A DNA stretch of 64,000 bases from Engraulis encrasicolus (lineage: Eukaryota > Chordata > Actinopteri > Clupeiformes > Engraulidae): contig NC_085878.1 in NCBI RefSeq assembly GCF_034702125.1, positions 18,601,557-18,665,556 on the forward strand. The letters run 5' to 3'. Below are positions 1-14,419 of this stretch, in pieces. Made by a program: the position numbers and the translations under genes. A model generated the notes under the pieces. It made no database searches and was not told where the DNA came from. It worked only from the letters and a program-made list of their open reading frames with translations. How positions within the stretch are numbered: position 1 is the stretch's first letter; each line of letters opens with the position of its first letter.

Positions 1-189
1 AGAGAAAAAAGTAAACAGAAGCACTGTCCACTCTTTGCCATATCTTATCTGCTGAGCAAAGCTGACAACACAGGGATTGTGAGCAGTCTATAGGAGTGGT
101 TACAGCCAGGAACTCTCTTACATCTCCATCTGAATCACGTTTCGCTTGTCACTCGATACTACCCCTGAGGCTGTTCAAGGGACAGGGAC

Positions 190-1376
<1,187 letters not shown>

Positions 1377-1399
1377 GTTTTGGTATGGTTGCTTTTTTT
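1377..1399 (+). repeat. Left copy of 23-bp direct repeat flanking the LINE
   Basis: The 23-bp sequence at 1377-1399 (core GGTATGGTTGC followed by seven T) is repeated exactly at 2899-2921, on the other side of the LINE fragment and its GT arrays. Similarity continues loosely past both copies (GTGTGTGG against ATGTGTGAGG). It may be an unusually long target-site duplication or a small local duplication. Confidence 0.75.
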
Positions 1400-1466
1400 G
1401 GTGTGTGGTGATGTGTGAACTACGCCATGATTTTTCTTTCCCTGAGTAATGGTGTGTGTGTGTGTG

Positions 1467-2891
<1,425 letters not shown>

Positions 2892-2898
2892 CGCGCAC

Positions 2899-2921
2899 GT
2901 TTTGGTATGGTTGCTTTTTTT
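2899..2921 (+). repeat. Right copy of 23-bp direct repeat flanking the LINE
   Basis: Exact copy of 1377-1399. Together the two bracket the LINE and both adjoining GT tracts. Confidence 0.75.
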
Positions 2922-3812
2922 AATGTGTGAGGTTTTGACACGACCATGGACCAAGGAGGCTAAAACAGGAGAATGTTTTTTTTATTTATCCTCGGGTGCT
3001 CAGTCTGTTGCTTTTCAGATTCATCCGGGATGGAGACTCACACCTCCATGCAGAGCAAGAGAGAGCGTATCCGTATAGTGAAAGCTGATGACAGAGCTCC
3101 CCGAGGCTCTTGAGGCTGAAATGTTTTCCTCAAAGGCCTTCACTCAGAACCGGCAGACACCACACTCGCATAAATAAACATGCGTTATGGAAATGTTCTG
3201 GCAGTAGCTGTTTTTATCCACTCGACTGTGAGTCATGAAAAGGTTCATGCTCCTGTATAAAATGCATGTCTGAAGTGCGTTTCTACAAATTCCTCTAGTC
3301 TACATAAACAATACTACATGAATGAAGTGAAATAACGCCTGCATCTCCTGCTCATAACCCTCTGTGATTCACCAACCCTGGTTGAACTATAACTGCTGCC
3401 GTCAATAATTCCCTTGCTATTGAAAAATGAAGACATGTCCCGAGGCTTCCCTTTGCCTTTGCATGATGCTATGAGGGATCAAAAATGTAAAGGTAAGGTC
3501 TGAGTCCTCTTAGTTACAAGTCTCATCCGTGCCTCATTGCTAAAAAATTCCTAAAAAATAGTGTAAGTATTTACGTAACAGCATCATGCAGAGATTGCAT
3601 ATATTGATGTATCACTTCATACAACGTGTCTGAAAACTTGGCACTCGGTCGCTCGACATGGTGGTTACTTTTCGTTTGTTTTTGTGTTTGTTTCTTTGTT
3701 TTGCCTGAAACATTTTCCAATGGTTGTAGGAAGTAGGCCAATCATATCTGTCCCCTCCACAAAATTCCTCAAGAATATTCTCCATAATAATCCTCCATTT
3801 TGGAAAGGGCTG

Positions 3813-3818
<6 letters not shown>
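2922..3818. other. No recognised feature
   Basis: AT-rich non-coding sequence. No gene, repeat family or RNA gene could be supported. Confidence 0.5.
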
Positions 3819-4086
<268 letters not shown>

Positions 4087-4337
4087 ATATTAAACATGAT
4101 ATTAAAGGGATGGCAAAATGCTGCCTGTGTAACATTCTCTGAGAGTTAAATCCTTATATATTCCAGTGATCAGCTATAATACCTGTGATATGTAATATGT
4201 ATGAATGTATCCTATACATTCAAACTGTTTGGGAAAATACATAACTACTGTACACACCTTTTAAGGGCCTGAGAAAGTTATTGCAGTGACTCATAAACAA
4301 CATATTACCAAATAAGATATTATTCATAATCCATGTT

Positions 4338-4354
4338 AAATTATGATGGAATTT
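4338..4354 (+). repeat. SINE target-site duplication, left
   Basis: The 17-bp sequence AAATTATGATGGAATTT is repeated exactly at 4548-4564. Confidence 0.95.
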
Positions 4355-4547
4355 GGCCCTACCGTGGCTGATATGGTAGGGCACACGTTTACCACTCGGC
4401 CGACCCGGGTTCGATTCCCGGTCCGGGTCCTTTGCCGGTCCTTCCCCATCTCTCTCTCCCAGCTCGCTTCCTGTTTCTCCTCCACTATCCTGTCTCACAA
4501 AAACCAATAAAGGCTGAAAAGCCCCAAAAAAATACTTGAAAAAAAAA
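4355..4547 (+). mobile_element. tRNA-headed SINE (copy 1), full length
   Basis: The 5' head resembles a tRNA. It has an A-box-like TGGCTGATATGG at about 4367 and a clear B box GGGTTCGATTCCC at 4407-4419. A body with CCCCATCTCTCTC and CTTCCTGT motifs follows, then AATAAAGGCTGAAAAGCCCC, and an A-rich tail to 4547. Perfect 17-bp target duplications flank the element (4338-4354 and 4548-4564), which shows LINE-type target-primed insertion. A second copy of the same family is at 38127. The family name is not assigned. Confidence 0.92.
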
Positions 4548-4564
4548 AAATTATGATGGAATTT
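4548..4564 (+). repeat. SINE target-site duplication, right
   Basis: Exact repeat of 4338-4354, directly after the A-rich SINE tail. Confidence 0.95.
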
Positions 4565-5187
4565 TTGGGAATGCATTTAGAGTACAGCATCATGTCCTGG
4601 ATGTTGGATACTAAAAGCAACTTGTGGTCTTGCTTCTAGGCCTAAATATCGCTGTTCACTGAAGGAGAAATGGCAGCAGGCTATGTCATTTCCATGTGGT
4701 GACAAGAAGATGGATATGTAGGCTATGTCGAGATTTGTGCATGGAGTCCCACAAGCCATAAAAGTGTGGTCATATTTCTTGCTATTGATGAGGAATTCCC
4801 ACAGTGGCTTTGTTTTTATGTGAAATATGAAATGTGGTCATTACTATTTCATTCTGCGGGTCTGGTCACTCCATTTCATCCCATTGTTATTGCACTGTTG
4901 CCTCCCCATGAGAATATCTGTTTTGCAGTCATAACACTGGATTGTAATTTTGTGTTATTTGACAGTGATATCTCGGTGGTATAAAATGAAATTTAGCAAG
5001 CACTGCATTGAACAGTTCAATAAAGGCGGCATTCTCTTGAGGAATCAGGGATATTCCCTCTCATTTAGGTCAGCAATTACGCTAGTTAGTCTTAACAGAT
5101 TTTATGTCAACATGACACCCCACCCCCACCCCTCTTCCACACTCTTACACTCCCTCTCTCACATACAAACAAACACACTCCCATATG
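4565..5187. other. No recognised feature
   Basis: AT-rich sequence with short open frames that show no family resemblance. Confidence 0.5.
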
Positions 5188-5299
<112 letters not shown>

Positions 5300-6369
5300 G
5301 ATGCACACATACACACACCTCTTCACCTAGACACCCACTCGTGGAGCCAGATGTGTCCTAATCAGATGGAACCCTGTGACTGGAAATAACTTCTGCCGCA
5401 GGAGGTTCAGGATCTGTGTTTGCTGTGGGATTTTGTATTCATTTTGTTTCTAAAGAGAGACCACTAATCTATTTAGACACTGCCAGATTGTCTAACATTC
5501 TAGAAAGAAAAAAAAATCATTACCAAATTATTTTTACTCTCTCCTGAAGCTTTTTTTCTACTAATGTGTTGCTCGAAAGAGACCCCACTCAAGAAGTGCC
5601 TGAGATCGTCCCTGACCTCTCTCCTGCTGTCTAAAATCCATTCTCTCTTCTTTGCATGGGTATTACGATTTAATTTCTTTTCACCCTTGGCTGAACCAGT
5701 GGGCTATGAAGCGTGAAGACAAAGATTGGGTTTCTTGATTGCCTGATCAATAATGATTATAATGGTCACCGTTTGTTTTTCTCGGTATAGCTTTTTTTTA
5801 CCTTTTATGAATAAAATGTTGTGCTCGGGTAAATATTATGGTCGATATATAGATGTATACATTCATCACACATGCTGATATACCTCATAAATTTAAAGGA
5901 CAACATTAATATAATTAAAGTGGACCTATTTTATGTTTATACAAGCAACAAAGTACAGTGATAGCTTGCACGAATAACATACACTGTAGCTCACACAAAT
6001 AAGGTAGTAATTGCAAACTGAATACAGCACTCCAGACAGTTGAATGTAAACACGTCTTTGGAAAAATAGGAAGAAACAAATTCTAATTTATTTTCCCACT
6101 CTTAAGGATGTTTTTTTTTTAAAAGTAAGCATGCATTAAGCCTGTTTTGAAGACAAAATTAATTAACATGTACAGCCCAAATTCAATTAAAACTCAAAAG
6201 CAATAAACCTACAGAAAACACCACTGCTTGAAAATAAACTTTATATATTGCACATTGTAAACAAACAGCTAAATAGGCTAATGTCCAAAAGACATCCTCT
6301 ATAGGCCTGGCTACCCATGTAAGACTAAGTTCAGAGATGACCACAGCACTGTGAATCCGTTTTATAGTC
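5300..6369. other. No recognised feature
   Basis: AT-rich sequence with homopolymer runs. No gene was supported. Confidence 0.5.
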
Positions 6370-6489
6370 GTTGTTTATTATGGTGTGCATACAAATGATT
6401 AACATTTCCAACACTGTGCGTCTTCCTCAGGGTCAAAAAGACGCAAAGCATTGAAATGTTAGTCATTTGTATGCACTACAATAAACAAC
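6370..6489. mobile_element. Small foldback (inverted-repeat) element
   Basis: Arm 6370-6424 is the near reverse complement of 6439-6489. Both contain GCATACAAATGA and ACATTTC. The loop carries GTCTTCCTCAGGGTC. The weaker pair CAGCACT/AGTGCTG further out (about 6342 and 6517) suggests the inverted structure may extend to about 6340-6520. Confidence 0.75.
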
Positions 6490-6772
6490 AAGTAGCCCAT
6501 AAAAAAGTATTTCGGAGTGCTGCGGTCGTCCCTGTAAGACGTGTCCCAGTCTGAAGGTCTGAGTCTGTAGCCTTGGACAGCGAGCACCACAGAGGATGGA
6601 GAGGAAGCCACATTCTTAATCTTCAAACCACATTTAACTCGTTAAGACACGGCCCCTGTTAGAAATGTGCTGTTACCAGCTCTACTGCATGAATTATTAT
6701 TTATACAGTGTAAAAAAAATGTTTCATAGCTTTTTTTAGTGTTAAAATGAGTTAAATAATAGATTTCCAATA

Positions 6773-6816
6773 TATATATATATATTTTTTTTTTTTTTAT
6801 TATTATTATTATTAAG
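6773..6816. repeat. (AT)n / poly-T / (ATT)n simple repeat
   Basis: A short TA run, then about 15 T, then ATT triplets. Confidence 0.9.
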
Positions 6817-7254
6817 TTTTTAGCTAATGGTTGCCATATGGCAACTTCATGCAGTCGTGGAATCTTGTGTAAAATCAGGTTTTTAACCATAACATTTTAC
6901 CATTTTACAAAAAAAACTTTGCATCTAAAGTTGTTTTAATGATGAAAAATAACAGTTTACATATTCCAGATAGTGTTTGTATTTTTTTATAACAATATTT
7001 TGGGCTGAAATGTTAGTAATACCTTGGTTTATGGAGGCCTCGAGCGATGACCTCCACACACCAAAGTAGGTGATGAAAAAGGGCTTCATGTGTTTATTTC
7101 TTAATCATGTGACCAGAAAAGTTTTTTTGGTTTCAAAGTAAAGGGCTGTCTTATCACAAATAAGTATATAAGTAAATAAGTAAATGAACAGGTTAAAGTG
7201 CACCCTCTATTAGAAAAACTGGAAAAAGTTTACGGTTGCTATATGGCAACCCCA
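6817..7254. other. No recognised feature
   Basis: AT-rich sequence. A related pair of short segments, GCTA(A/T)ATGG..GCAAC with CATGCAGT, occurs near 6823-6856 and 7228-7260, hinting at an old local duplication. Confidence 0.45.
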
Positions 7255-7385
7255 TGCAGTAGAGGGTTACCAGAATGGCAATGACCAAGTCATAATATGT
7301 TACTAAAGGGCCTGTGTAATGCCAAAGTAGTACTATGATAATAATGTCTTTTAAGGGACTATTACAGCGTCACACTTGGAATGAC
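7255..7385 (-). repeat. Diverged member of a dispersed repeat (CAAGTC..GTTACT family), weak
   Basis: Shares GCAATGACCAAGTC, AATATGTTACT and following spacing with the better copies at 21930, 33430, 45125 and 48040. Divergence is high, so membership is tentative. Confidence 0.4.
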
Positions 7386-7483
7386 ATGCATTATGGGAAT
7401 AAAAGCACCTGCCAACGGGCCACATGCTTGGGAAACATCAGTTTAACTGGTAGAAAAGAAAGCTTTTGCTTATGGCTAGTAAG

Positions 7484-7543
7484 ACACACACACACGCGCG
7501 CACGCGCACACACACACACACACACACACGCGCGCGCGCACGC
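7484..7543. repeat. CA/CG alternating microsatellite
   Basis: CA units are flanked by CGCGCG blocks on both sides. The segment is strictly alternating purine-pyrimidine. Confidence 0.93.
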
Positions 7544-7604
7544 ATGTCTGATGTTTGTATGCAGTGCACTGAAGGCAAGGCCTAGCTGTGGCTGAAGATT
7601 AAGT

Positions 7605-7774
<170 letters not shown>

Positions 7775-8095
7775 CAGATTGCTTTACTTCATCATGTTCA
7801 TCACACTGGCCTACAAACTTCACTACACTGTCCTAGTACTTCATGCACAACTCTAAAGAGTGCATTTGGTTAATTTGCTAATTCAAACGGAGTGCTAAAA
7901 TATATATTTTTACCATCATCACTTATAAAATACCAGTGCATCATTGATGTCAACTTGTAGAAAGTGAGTTGGTTCAAATCATCGTGCATTGGAGGTACTG
8001 TGCATAAGTATACAGTATCATGTGTCTTCAGCATGTTGGCTTCTGATTGTTCTCAGGAGCAAGTTTAACCAACATTCCTATTTGGATAGCAGTGA

Positions 8096-8103
8096 CGTGT
8101 CAA
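8096..8103 (+). repeat. hAT target duplication, left
   Basis: CGTGTCAA, matched by CGTGCCAA at 8286-8293 with one mismatch. Confidence 0.7.
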
Positions 8104-8285
8104 CAGGACTCTAAATTAACTTTTTTCATCACCAGCTAAAATGGCTGTACAGTAGATGTTAATCTTACAAGCCAAACGCACACTTACTAATGGTTCAAAG
8201 TGTCTAGTAAGTCTGTCTTTTCTACCAGCCAACCTGAAATTTCACCAGCATTTGGCCAGTTGTCTGATGATAATTTAGAGCCCTG
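8104..8285 (+). mobile_element. Non-autonomous hAT MITE (family A, copy 1)
   Basis: The 182-bp element begins CAGGACTCTAAATTAA and ends in the reverse complement of CAGGGCTCTAAATTAT. Terminal inverted repeats starting CAGG plus an 8-bp target duplication are hallmarks of hAT transposons. It has no coding capacity. A second copy in the opposite orientation is at 12955-13094. Confidence 0.85.
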
Positions 8286-8293
8286 CGTGCCAA
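8286..8293 (+). repeat. hAT target duplication, right
   Basis: CGTGCCAA, the partner of 8096-8103. Confidence 0.7.
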
Positions 8294-9486
8294 TATAAAT
8301 AATTCTCTATAGGCTTGAATACAGAGAGAGTCTCTGGGGTCGTTGCAGCTGCATCAAGTTTTTTGGACAACATCCTCTCTCACTCTCCCACTGCTAACAT
8401 TTATTTAGCTTATAAACGCTGTTGCAGGGTAGAGATCAATATCCATTAAACCAATATATCCAAGTTCACAGGTTTTGGCTTTTAAGGTTGTAGATTTAAA
8501 GTTTTGTTTCTCCCTTTCACAGTTTATATTAGCCTTTTGAGTTGTAGGAAACTGAGGCACATTAAACAGCTGTTTGGGTCAAGGCACAAGAGACAATTCA
8601 GTGTGTGATTGCACAAAAAAGTGTTAACTATGTCTTTGCTGTTTACCTGACCCTGGTAACACATGCTGTACCAATAGGCCTCCTGATGTACAATATTATT
8701 GTATACATGTACATAGTGAGAGTGCTGTAGTTAGACAGGACAGGATAAAGCATGTCCATTACCTATGCTCCCGCCTTCCTGAGTATGCAATCAGGTTCAT
8801 TATCTTGTAGGTTGGTGCGAACAGTAAATTGTACAATTTGGAAAAAAAAGAGACAAAATCCCAGATCTCTAATGCTTTCCTGGTTACTAAAATGACTGAT
8901 CAGAACAAACATCCCTCATATTTAAAAATGTTTCACTCTTTTTACTCTTTATTCACCTGACATTAATTTGACCTTACAAGGGGATGACCATTTTCCCAAT
9001 CAAATTTGTCCTGATGTATATTAGCTGAATGATCAGTTGTACGTGACTCAGGCAGTTTCAAGCACTATCACCACGGGAGACGGAAATTTTAGAAGCTATA
9101 ATTGGGCTCATTTTCATAGCACATTCATCTCCACTGAGAAAACATCTCTGTGGGCTGATTCAGACATCCAATTAACACATTACTGTCAGCAGATGGTTAA
9201 TACACTACGCTACGCTATACAAGTCAGAGGCAGGCCTACTTCAAATCTTTTTCATTTTTTTCTTACAGAAATAGGGACTCTTTCCAGCCTTCTGCTGAAT
9301 CCAGCAGTGACCTCACCAGATTTCTTTTTGAAAAACTTCATGTATCAAAGTTCCAAAAAGTTTAATTAGCCTACTTTCTGGAAGTCACATTAGTTTTGTT
9401 CTAATGCTCATTGTTTGAGAGGTCCTGTGTTTCAGTGGGTTTTTTCTCCAAAAAAGACAATGAAATATTAAGGTTTCACATAAATG
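8294..9486. other. No recognised feature
   Basis: AT-rich non-coding sequence. The open frame at 9037-9369 encodes no recognisable domain. Confidence 0.5.
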
Positions 9487-9494
9487 CAAAACAC
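9487..9494 (+). repeat. hAT target duplication, left
   Basis: CAAAACAC, repeated exactly at 10277-10284. Confidence 0.88.
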
Positions 9495-10276
9495 CAAAGA
9501 TGTGGACTTTGGACTTGTGACTTGGACTCGAGTCAGACTTGAGTCACACATTGGTGACTCGTGAATTAACTTGGCAATAATAAGAATGACTTGTGGCTTG
9601 ACTTAGACTTGTATGCTATTGACTGCAGACTTGACTTGGACTGGATAGTTATAACTCGCAATGACTTGCAATGACAGGTTTAAATATATGTCCATTGTTT
9701 GTATTTGTATGAGAAAAATACAGGAAAGAAATCAAAATAAAATGATTTGCCTTTAACCAGTATTAGTAGATCCCTAGTGTTTAGATCTATCCCTGATTTT
9801 CAGTTACAATCATGAAGGGAAATTGCCTCACATCCTTCACACTGACTAACTAAAATCACAGTGAATTCAAGATGATTAATTAACTTTTACTAAGTGATCA
9901 TTGTCTCCTCTGAGATTCTTTGTTGATATTGGGCACAATTTCTAACATAGGGAAAGAATGGAAAGGAATGGACGTTGAAATTATGTTATGTTTTGCAGGT
10001 GCTTTTATGCAAAGTGATTGGCAAAGGGGTACATGCAGAGCAGTGTGGAGAGGTCATGCATTTCTGAATAAAGTAGTTGTCAAGGTTGTGCATAGAATAC
10101 ATGGTGGCTTGTTAAGGACTTGATATAAAATCAGACTTGAACTTGATTTGGGTGTGACTTGGACTTGATAGGCGAAATTTCTGACTTGACGTGACCTGTG
10201 ACTTGATTCGGACTTGATTGGAAGGACTTGAAACTTTACTTGTGACTTACAAATTAGTGTCTTGGTCCCATCTCTG
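9495..10276. mobile_element. GACTTG-rich non-autonomous hAT element (family B, copy 1)
   Basis: The 782-bp element begins CAAAGATGTGGAC and ends in the reverse complement of CAGAGATGGGACCAAG. Both subterminal regions (9495-9680 and 10105-10276) are packed with diverged GACTTG/CAAGTC hexamers. Such subterminal arrays are typical of hAT transposase binding sites. An exact 8-bp target duplication flanks it. The middle has no coding capacity. A related copy lies at 49839-50704. Confidence 0.88.
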
Positions 10277-10284
10277 CAAAACAC
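10277..10284 (+). repeat. hAT target duplication, right
   Basis: CAAAACAC, the exact partner of 9487-9494. Confidence 0.88.
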
Positions 10285-10361
10285 ATTCTGTTCTCCAAAC
10301 CACATTCTGTTGAAGCAGGAGGTCTTTACTTTTGTTAAAGTGATCAGGTCCATGATCCCAT

Positions 10362-10450
10362 CTTTAAAGGGGTATGCCTATACCTTTATAAACCCCAGCC
10401 AACGATTTTAACTGTATTAAGCCCCAAAATAGTGGCATACCCCTTTAAAG
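10362..10450. mobile_element. 89-bp TTAA-flanked MITE
   Basis: Perfect 17-bp inverted termini CTTTAAAGGGGTATGCC (10362-10378 and 10434-10450). Each contains TTAA (10364-10367 and 10445-10448), consistent with a TTAA target as used by piggyBac-like transposases. That superfamily assignment is inference. Confidence 0.85.
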
Positions 10451-10840
10451 CATAGGCCTACACGTGCCACAGCAAAAAGTCTCTGGCATTTCACTATTAC
10501 ACTGTTGGGTGATGCACACACATGCAGGTAATAAACTACAGCGTTATGGCAGGGGGCAGTATGCTTTATAATCCCACGGTAGCTGCCTGAACGGAGCAAA
10601 GAGTTAAGTGACTGTATGTGAAGCTGCACTGAATGGCCCTAATGACTCCCCATCAATAACCCTGGATTAATGCAGGAGTCATCAATAACACTCTTCCCTC
10701 CGAGGGAGAAAGGCAGTGTTCCCTGTATCAGCGTCTGTGCTGTGTGTGGGAAATGATATCCAGCCTCCAACATGATCATATTTCTGTCCCAGGAGCACCA
10801 GAGGCCAACCAAGCGCTGAAGTTGAGGGAGGACAGAATAA
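10451..10840. other. No recognised feature
   Basis: No gene or repeat could be supported. Confidence 0.45.
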
Positions 10841-10845
10841 GAGAC

Positions 10846-10928
<83 letters not shown>

Positions 10929-10994
10929 CAGAGACCGAGAGAGACAGAGACAGAGACAGAGACAGAGACAGAGAAAGAGAAAGAGAGAGCGCGC

Positions 10995-11032
<38 letters not shown>

Positions 11033-11091
11033 CCGAGACCGAGACAGAGACAGAGACAGAGACAGAGACAGAGAAAGAGAAAGAGAGAGAG
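10841..11091. repeat. (GA)n / (GACA)n purine-rich microsatellite
   Basis: A 250-bp purine-dominated strand made of GA, GACA and GAAA units. A near duplicate of the GACA-then-GAAA block occurs twice, at about 10910-10988 and 11026-11090. It could adopt triplex (H-DNA) structure. Confidence 0.96.
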
Positions 11092-11408
11092 CATGACATA
11101 TCTCTCATCACTTTCTTTCAGTCAGAGGGAGGAGGGGTATATTGCATAATTCATGTCTGGCTTTTTACACATGAGTTATTGTGTTACAAAGCCCACGTGC
11201 TGTAAATGGTGAGCTGGAATCATATTCATAAAACAAAAAAACTCACTCTGACACAGTTAACTGCATTTAGGAGAATGTCACAGGATTTTGGGGTCTCAGC
11301 TCCAGTGGCTAATGTAATTCTCTCCTCGCCGCTGAATAGTGGTGGGTGGATGCTAATGTGCCACCACACCGCACAGCTCTGAGGGAGAAGACAAGAGAAT
11401 AAACTGAA
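11092..11408. other. No recognised feature
   Basis: Short spacer between two simple-sequence arrays, with nothing recognised. Confidence 0.5.
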
Positions 11409-11614
11409 CAACACACACACACGCACACACACACACACACACACACGCACGCACGCACACACACACACGCACGCACGCACGCACACACACCACACGCACG
11501 CACACACACGCACACGCACACACGCACGCACGCAAGCACGCAAGCACACACACACACACACACTCGTACACATGCACGCACGCACATACGCACGCACACA
11601 CATACACACACACA
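11409..11614. repeat. Compound CA / CGCA microsatellite
   Basis: CA tracts are mixed with ACGC blocks and CAAG interruptions. It is followed to about 11810 by looser CAAACA-rich sequence. Confidence 0.95.
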
Positions 11615-12607
11615 TATATAAAACTGTAATAGGCACAAAAGTAATCAACACATACAAAGTATAGCGTGTGACTGCACATAAACAAAAGAAATGATCAGAA
11701 CTAAACTAATCAAGGTTCACCCAGGCATACGCACACCCATGCACATGGGCATGGACAAAACACACTTGAACAAACACACACAAACAAACACACACATAAA
11801 AGCACACGTTTATTGCGTTGGTTGCTGTCCGTGGTCCTGAAATGTTTAAATGCTCTATGGGGCTCTATGGGCGGGACACTCGGGAGTTCTGTAACCGCAT
11901 ACCACCCTAAAGACAGGGCTAAAGACAGTACAATCTTCTATGCAAGACAGCACCACAGTGTGCTACAGCTCATCCCATGAATCAGCCCTGCCCCTGCTAC
12001 ATATCACAGCAGCGCGCTGCCAGTAAAGCATTCCGATTATTGCGCAGGCTGCACATATTGGAATAAAGACTGGGAATTGCATGAAGGAGGAGGAGGGGGG
12101 AGAAAAAAGACTGTTTACTAGAAAATTATCTCCATAGACAGACAAAAGAAGTTCTAGTGAAACTAGGGGGAGGGAATGAGAAATTCATTTACTTAACTTT
12201 CAGGAACCGGCACATCAGCAACAAATTTCTTCATGAGTCTGCAGCTCAGTCGCCTCCTTTCAATAAGACTCAATATTACGATAATAATGTTCAACCCATC
12301 ATCTCTCAAAGCCCTTTGGCTCCACCAGAGACACAGGCAAGCAAGCAAGCAAGGGCTGAATCTGAATTTTTGAACCTGAATCTGTTCAGTTGCTTCTGGG
12401 CAAACTTGAGTCAATAACATACAGTGCTTTTCACAAATAATATGAAAGCAACGCAATGTGAAGATGGTGAAATTCACTGCTCTCGTACACACCATCAACA
12501 CTCTCACTCCTATGTTCCGCTGCCATGCACATCCCTCATTATATACTCTGCATATAAGTTACAGTTGAACATTATGTAGGGCCCACAAATTATGTAACAA
12601 ACAAAAC
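11615..12607. other. No recognised feature
   Basis: No gene was supported. A short CAAG run (four units, about 12337-12352) is present. Confidence 0.5.
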
Positions 12608-12663
12608 CACACACACACACACACGCACGCACGCACGCATGCACGCACACACGCACACACACA
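12608..12663. repeat. CA / CGCA microsatellite
   Basis: Short compound array with a (GCAC)n core. Confidence 0.94.
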
Positions 12664-12921
12664 ATTTAGAACAAGAACCGTGGGTGTCATATACTAATTA
12701 CTGAAACAGCACCAATACCAAGTAATCACGGCCTCCTCCATCCTCCCACCTGTTGCTCATGGCAGCCACCTTTCTTTTATGTTTTCAGATTCAATTTCAT
12801 TTCCATTCAGGGAGACATGAAAAAAAAAAAACCTTACGAACTGTAAAACTGTACAAAATATGAGACTAGCTTAACCTCTCATTGAAATTAATTGGGCATG
12901 TGAAAACTGAATGAAAGCTCA

Positions 12922-12953
12922 AGGCTGGTGAGCGAATACTTTTGGTAATATAG
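12922..12953 (-). mobile_element. Solo terminus resembling a fish Tc1/mariner-type repeat
   Basis: GAGCGAATACTTTTGGTAAT followed by ATAGT resembles the conserved terminus of a common fish Tc1/mariner-like repeat, remembered as GCGAATACTTTTGGCAATAT. No matching opposite terminus was seen, so it would be a truncated end. The hAT MITE at 12955 starts almost immediately after it. Confidence 0.45.
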
Positions 12954-12954
12954 T

Positions 12955-13094
12955 CAGGGCTCTAAATTAACCAGCTTGGCTGGTAGAAAAGACCAACTTA
13001 CTTGCCACTTTATTAGTGAGTAGTATGTGTTTGACTTGTAAGATGAACATCTACTAGTCACTTTGGCAAGTGATGGAAAAAAAATAGAGTCCTG
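12955..13094 (-). mobile_element. Non-autonomous hAT MITE (family A, copy 2)
   Basis: The 140-bp element runs from CAGGGCTCTAAATTAA to AATAGAGTCCTG, so its termini match those of 8104-8285 in the opposite orientation. Shared internal words include CTTTTCTACCAGCCAA and AGTAGATGTT on the complement. The 8-bp flanks (AATATAGT on the left) do not match on the right, even after removing the next insertion, so the duplication is lost or the ends have drifted. Confidence 0.8.
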
Positions 13095-13096
13095 TG
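13089..13096 (+). repeat. hAT target duplication, left
   Basis: GTCCTGTG, repeated exactly at 13921-13928. It overlaps the last 6 bp of the preceding MITE, which shows that the larger element inserted into that MITE's edge. Confidence 0.92.
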
Positions 13097-13920
13097 CAGG
13101 GCTTTGAACCGGTTCAAGGAACGAAAACGAAAACCGGGAACTTTTTGTATTTTACAGGGAACAGAAACGAAACCGGAAACATTATTATTTTTTATGTTCT
13201 GGAACGGGAACACTTATTTAAAAATAATGGTAACCGGTTAATACCGGTTAATACCGTTCCTCAAACTAAAAAAAAAAGTTATTATTTTCCTGCACACGTT
13301 ACCATGACGGCTGAGGTTCACGTCCCGTGTGACATCAGACATTCTCTGACTGAATGGAGAGAGAGCTGTGGATTACAAAGTCTCCACATCTTAAATAAGA
13401 GAAATCACTGTCATACAAAAGGGCAGAGTTTCCATTGCATCATTGCAAGACATTGCAGAGAAGCGCATGTAAAGCGCACTGAGAATGTTTGGCGTTATTG
13501 GGCATCCATGGCCGCTTCAAATATGCACAAACTCACAATGTCCATCATAGCGCTCCCTGTGACCCAAGTCAGCGTGGAGCGCGTATTTTCATCATTGAGG
13601 TTTATTCTCCGCTTCTCCGCTTAGGTCGTCCCTGAATGACAAAATTCTGGAGGATATTCTTTTCATCCGCTTGAATAAACAGTTTGGAATGTAGGCTGAC
13701 TCATTTGCACTTCCGTCTTTCTTGGATAATTAACGTCAGTTAGGCCTATGGGGAGTAATCAGCTGACAGGAACGAAATTAACCGTTCCGGGAACAATATT
13801 TTTTTGTTCTAACCGGTTCGGGAACGTCAATTTATTGGTGGAACCCATAACCGGAAACGTTATAATTCTGTTTCTGTTCGGAACGGAACGTTTGGAAAAA
13901 AATAACGGTTCAAAGCCCTG
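13097..13920 (+). mobile_element. Internally deleted hAT transposon
   Basis: The 824-bp element has termini CAGGGCTTTGAACCGGTT and the reverse complement of CAGGGCTTTGAACCGTTA, with an exact 8-bp target duplication GTCCTGTG. Subterminal GGAACG / ACCGGTT repeats occur at both ends (13097-13260 and 13765-13910). The interior keeps only the end of a transposase gene, so it depends on an active relative. Confidence 0.93.
13486..13693 (+). pseudogene. hAT transposase C-terminal remnant
   Basis: The frame at 13486-13624 reads VWRYWASMAA then TMSIIALPVTQVSVERVFSS. This matches the hAT C-terminal dimerisation motif, in which a Pro-(Ala/Val)-(Ser/Thr) stretch is followed by (V/S)ERVFS. The frame stops shortly afterwards at RFSA. 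A +1 or -1 shift recovers a typical tail, LNDKILEDILFIRLNKQFGM, at about 13632-13691, so the remnant contains a frameshift. Nearly all the catalytic DDE region and the BED zinc finger are missing. It is functionally dead as a transposase. Confidence 0.85.
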
Positions 13921-13928
13921 GTCCTGTG
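13921..13928 (+). repeat. hAT target duplication, right
   Basis: GTCCTGTG, the exact partner of 13089-13096. Confidence 0.92.

Positions 13929-14419
<491 letters not shown>

Noticed and set aside
4407..4419. A functional tRNA gene at the SINE head
   Set aside because: Although A and B boxes are present, the sequence does not close into a full cloverleaf and is followed by a SINE body and A tail.
10744..11205. Arg-Glu-rich open frames resembling splicing-factor RS domains
   Set aside because: Produced by the GA/GACA microsatellite. No RNA-recognition motif or other domain is adjacent.
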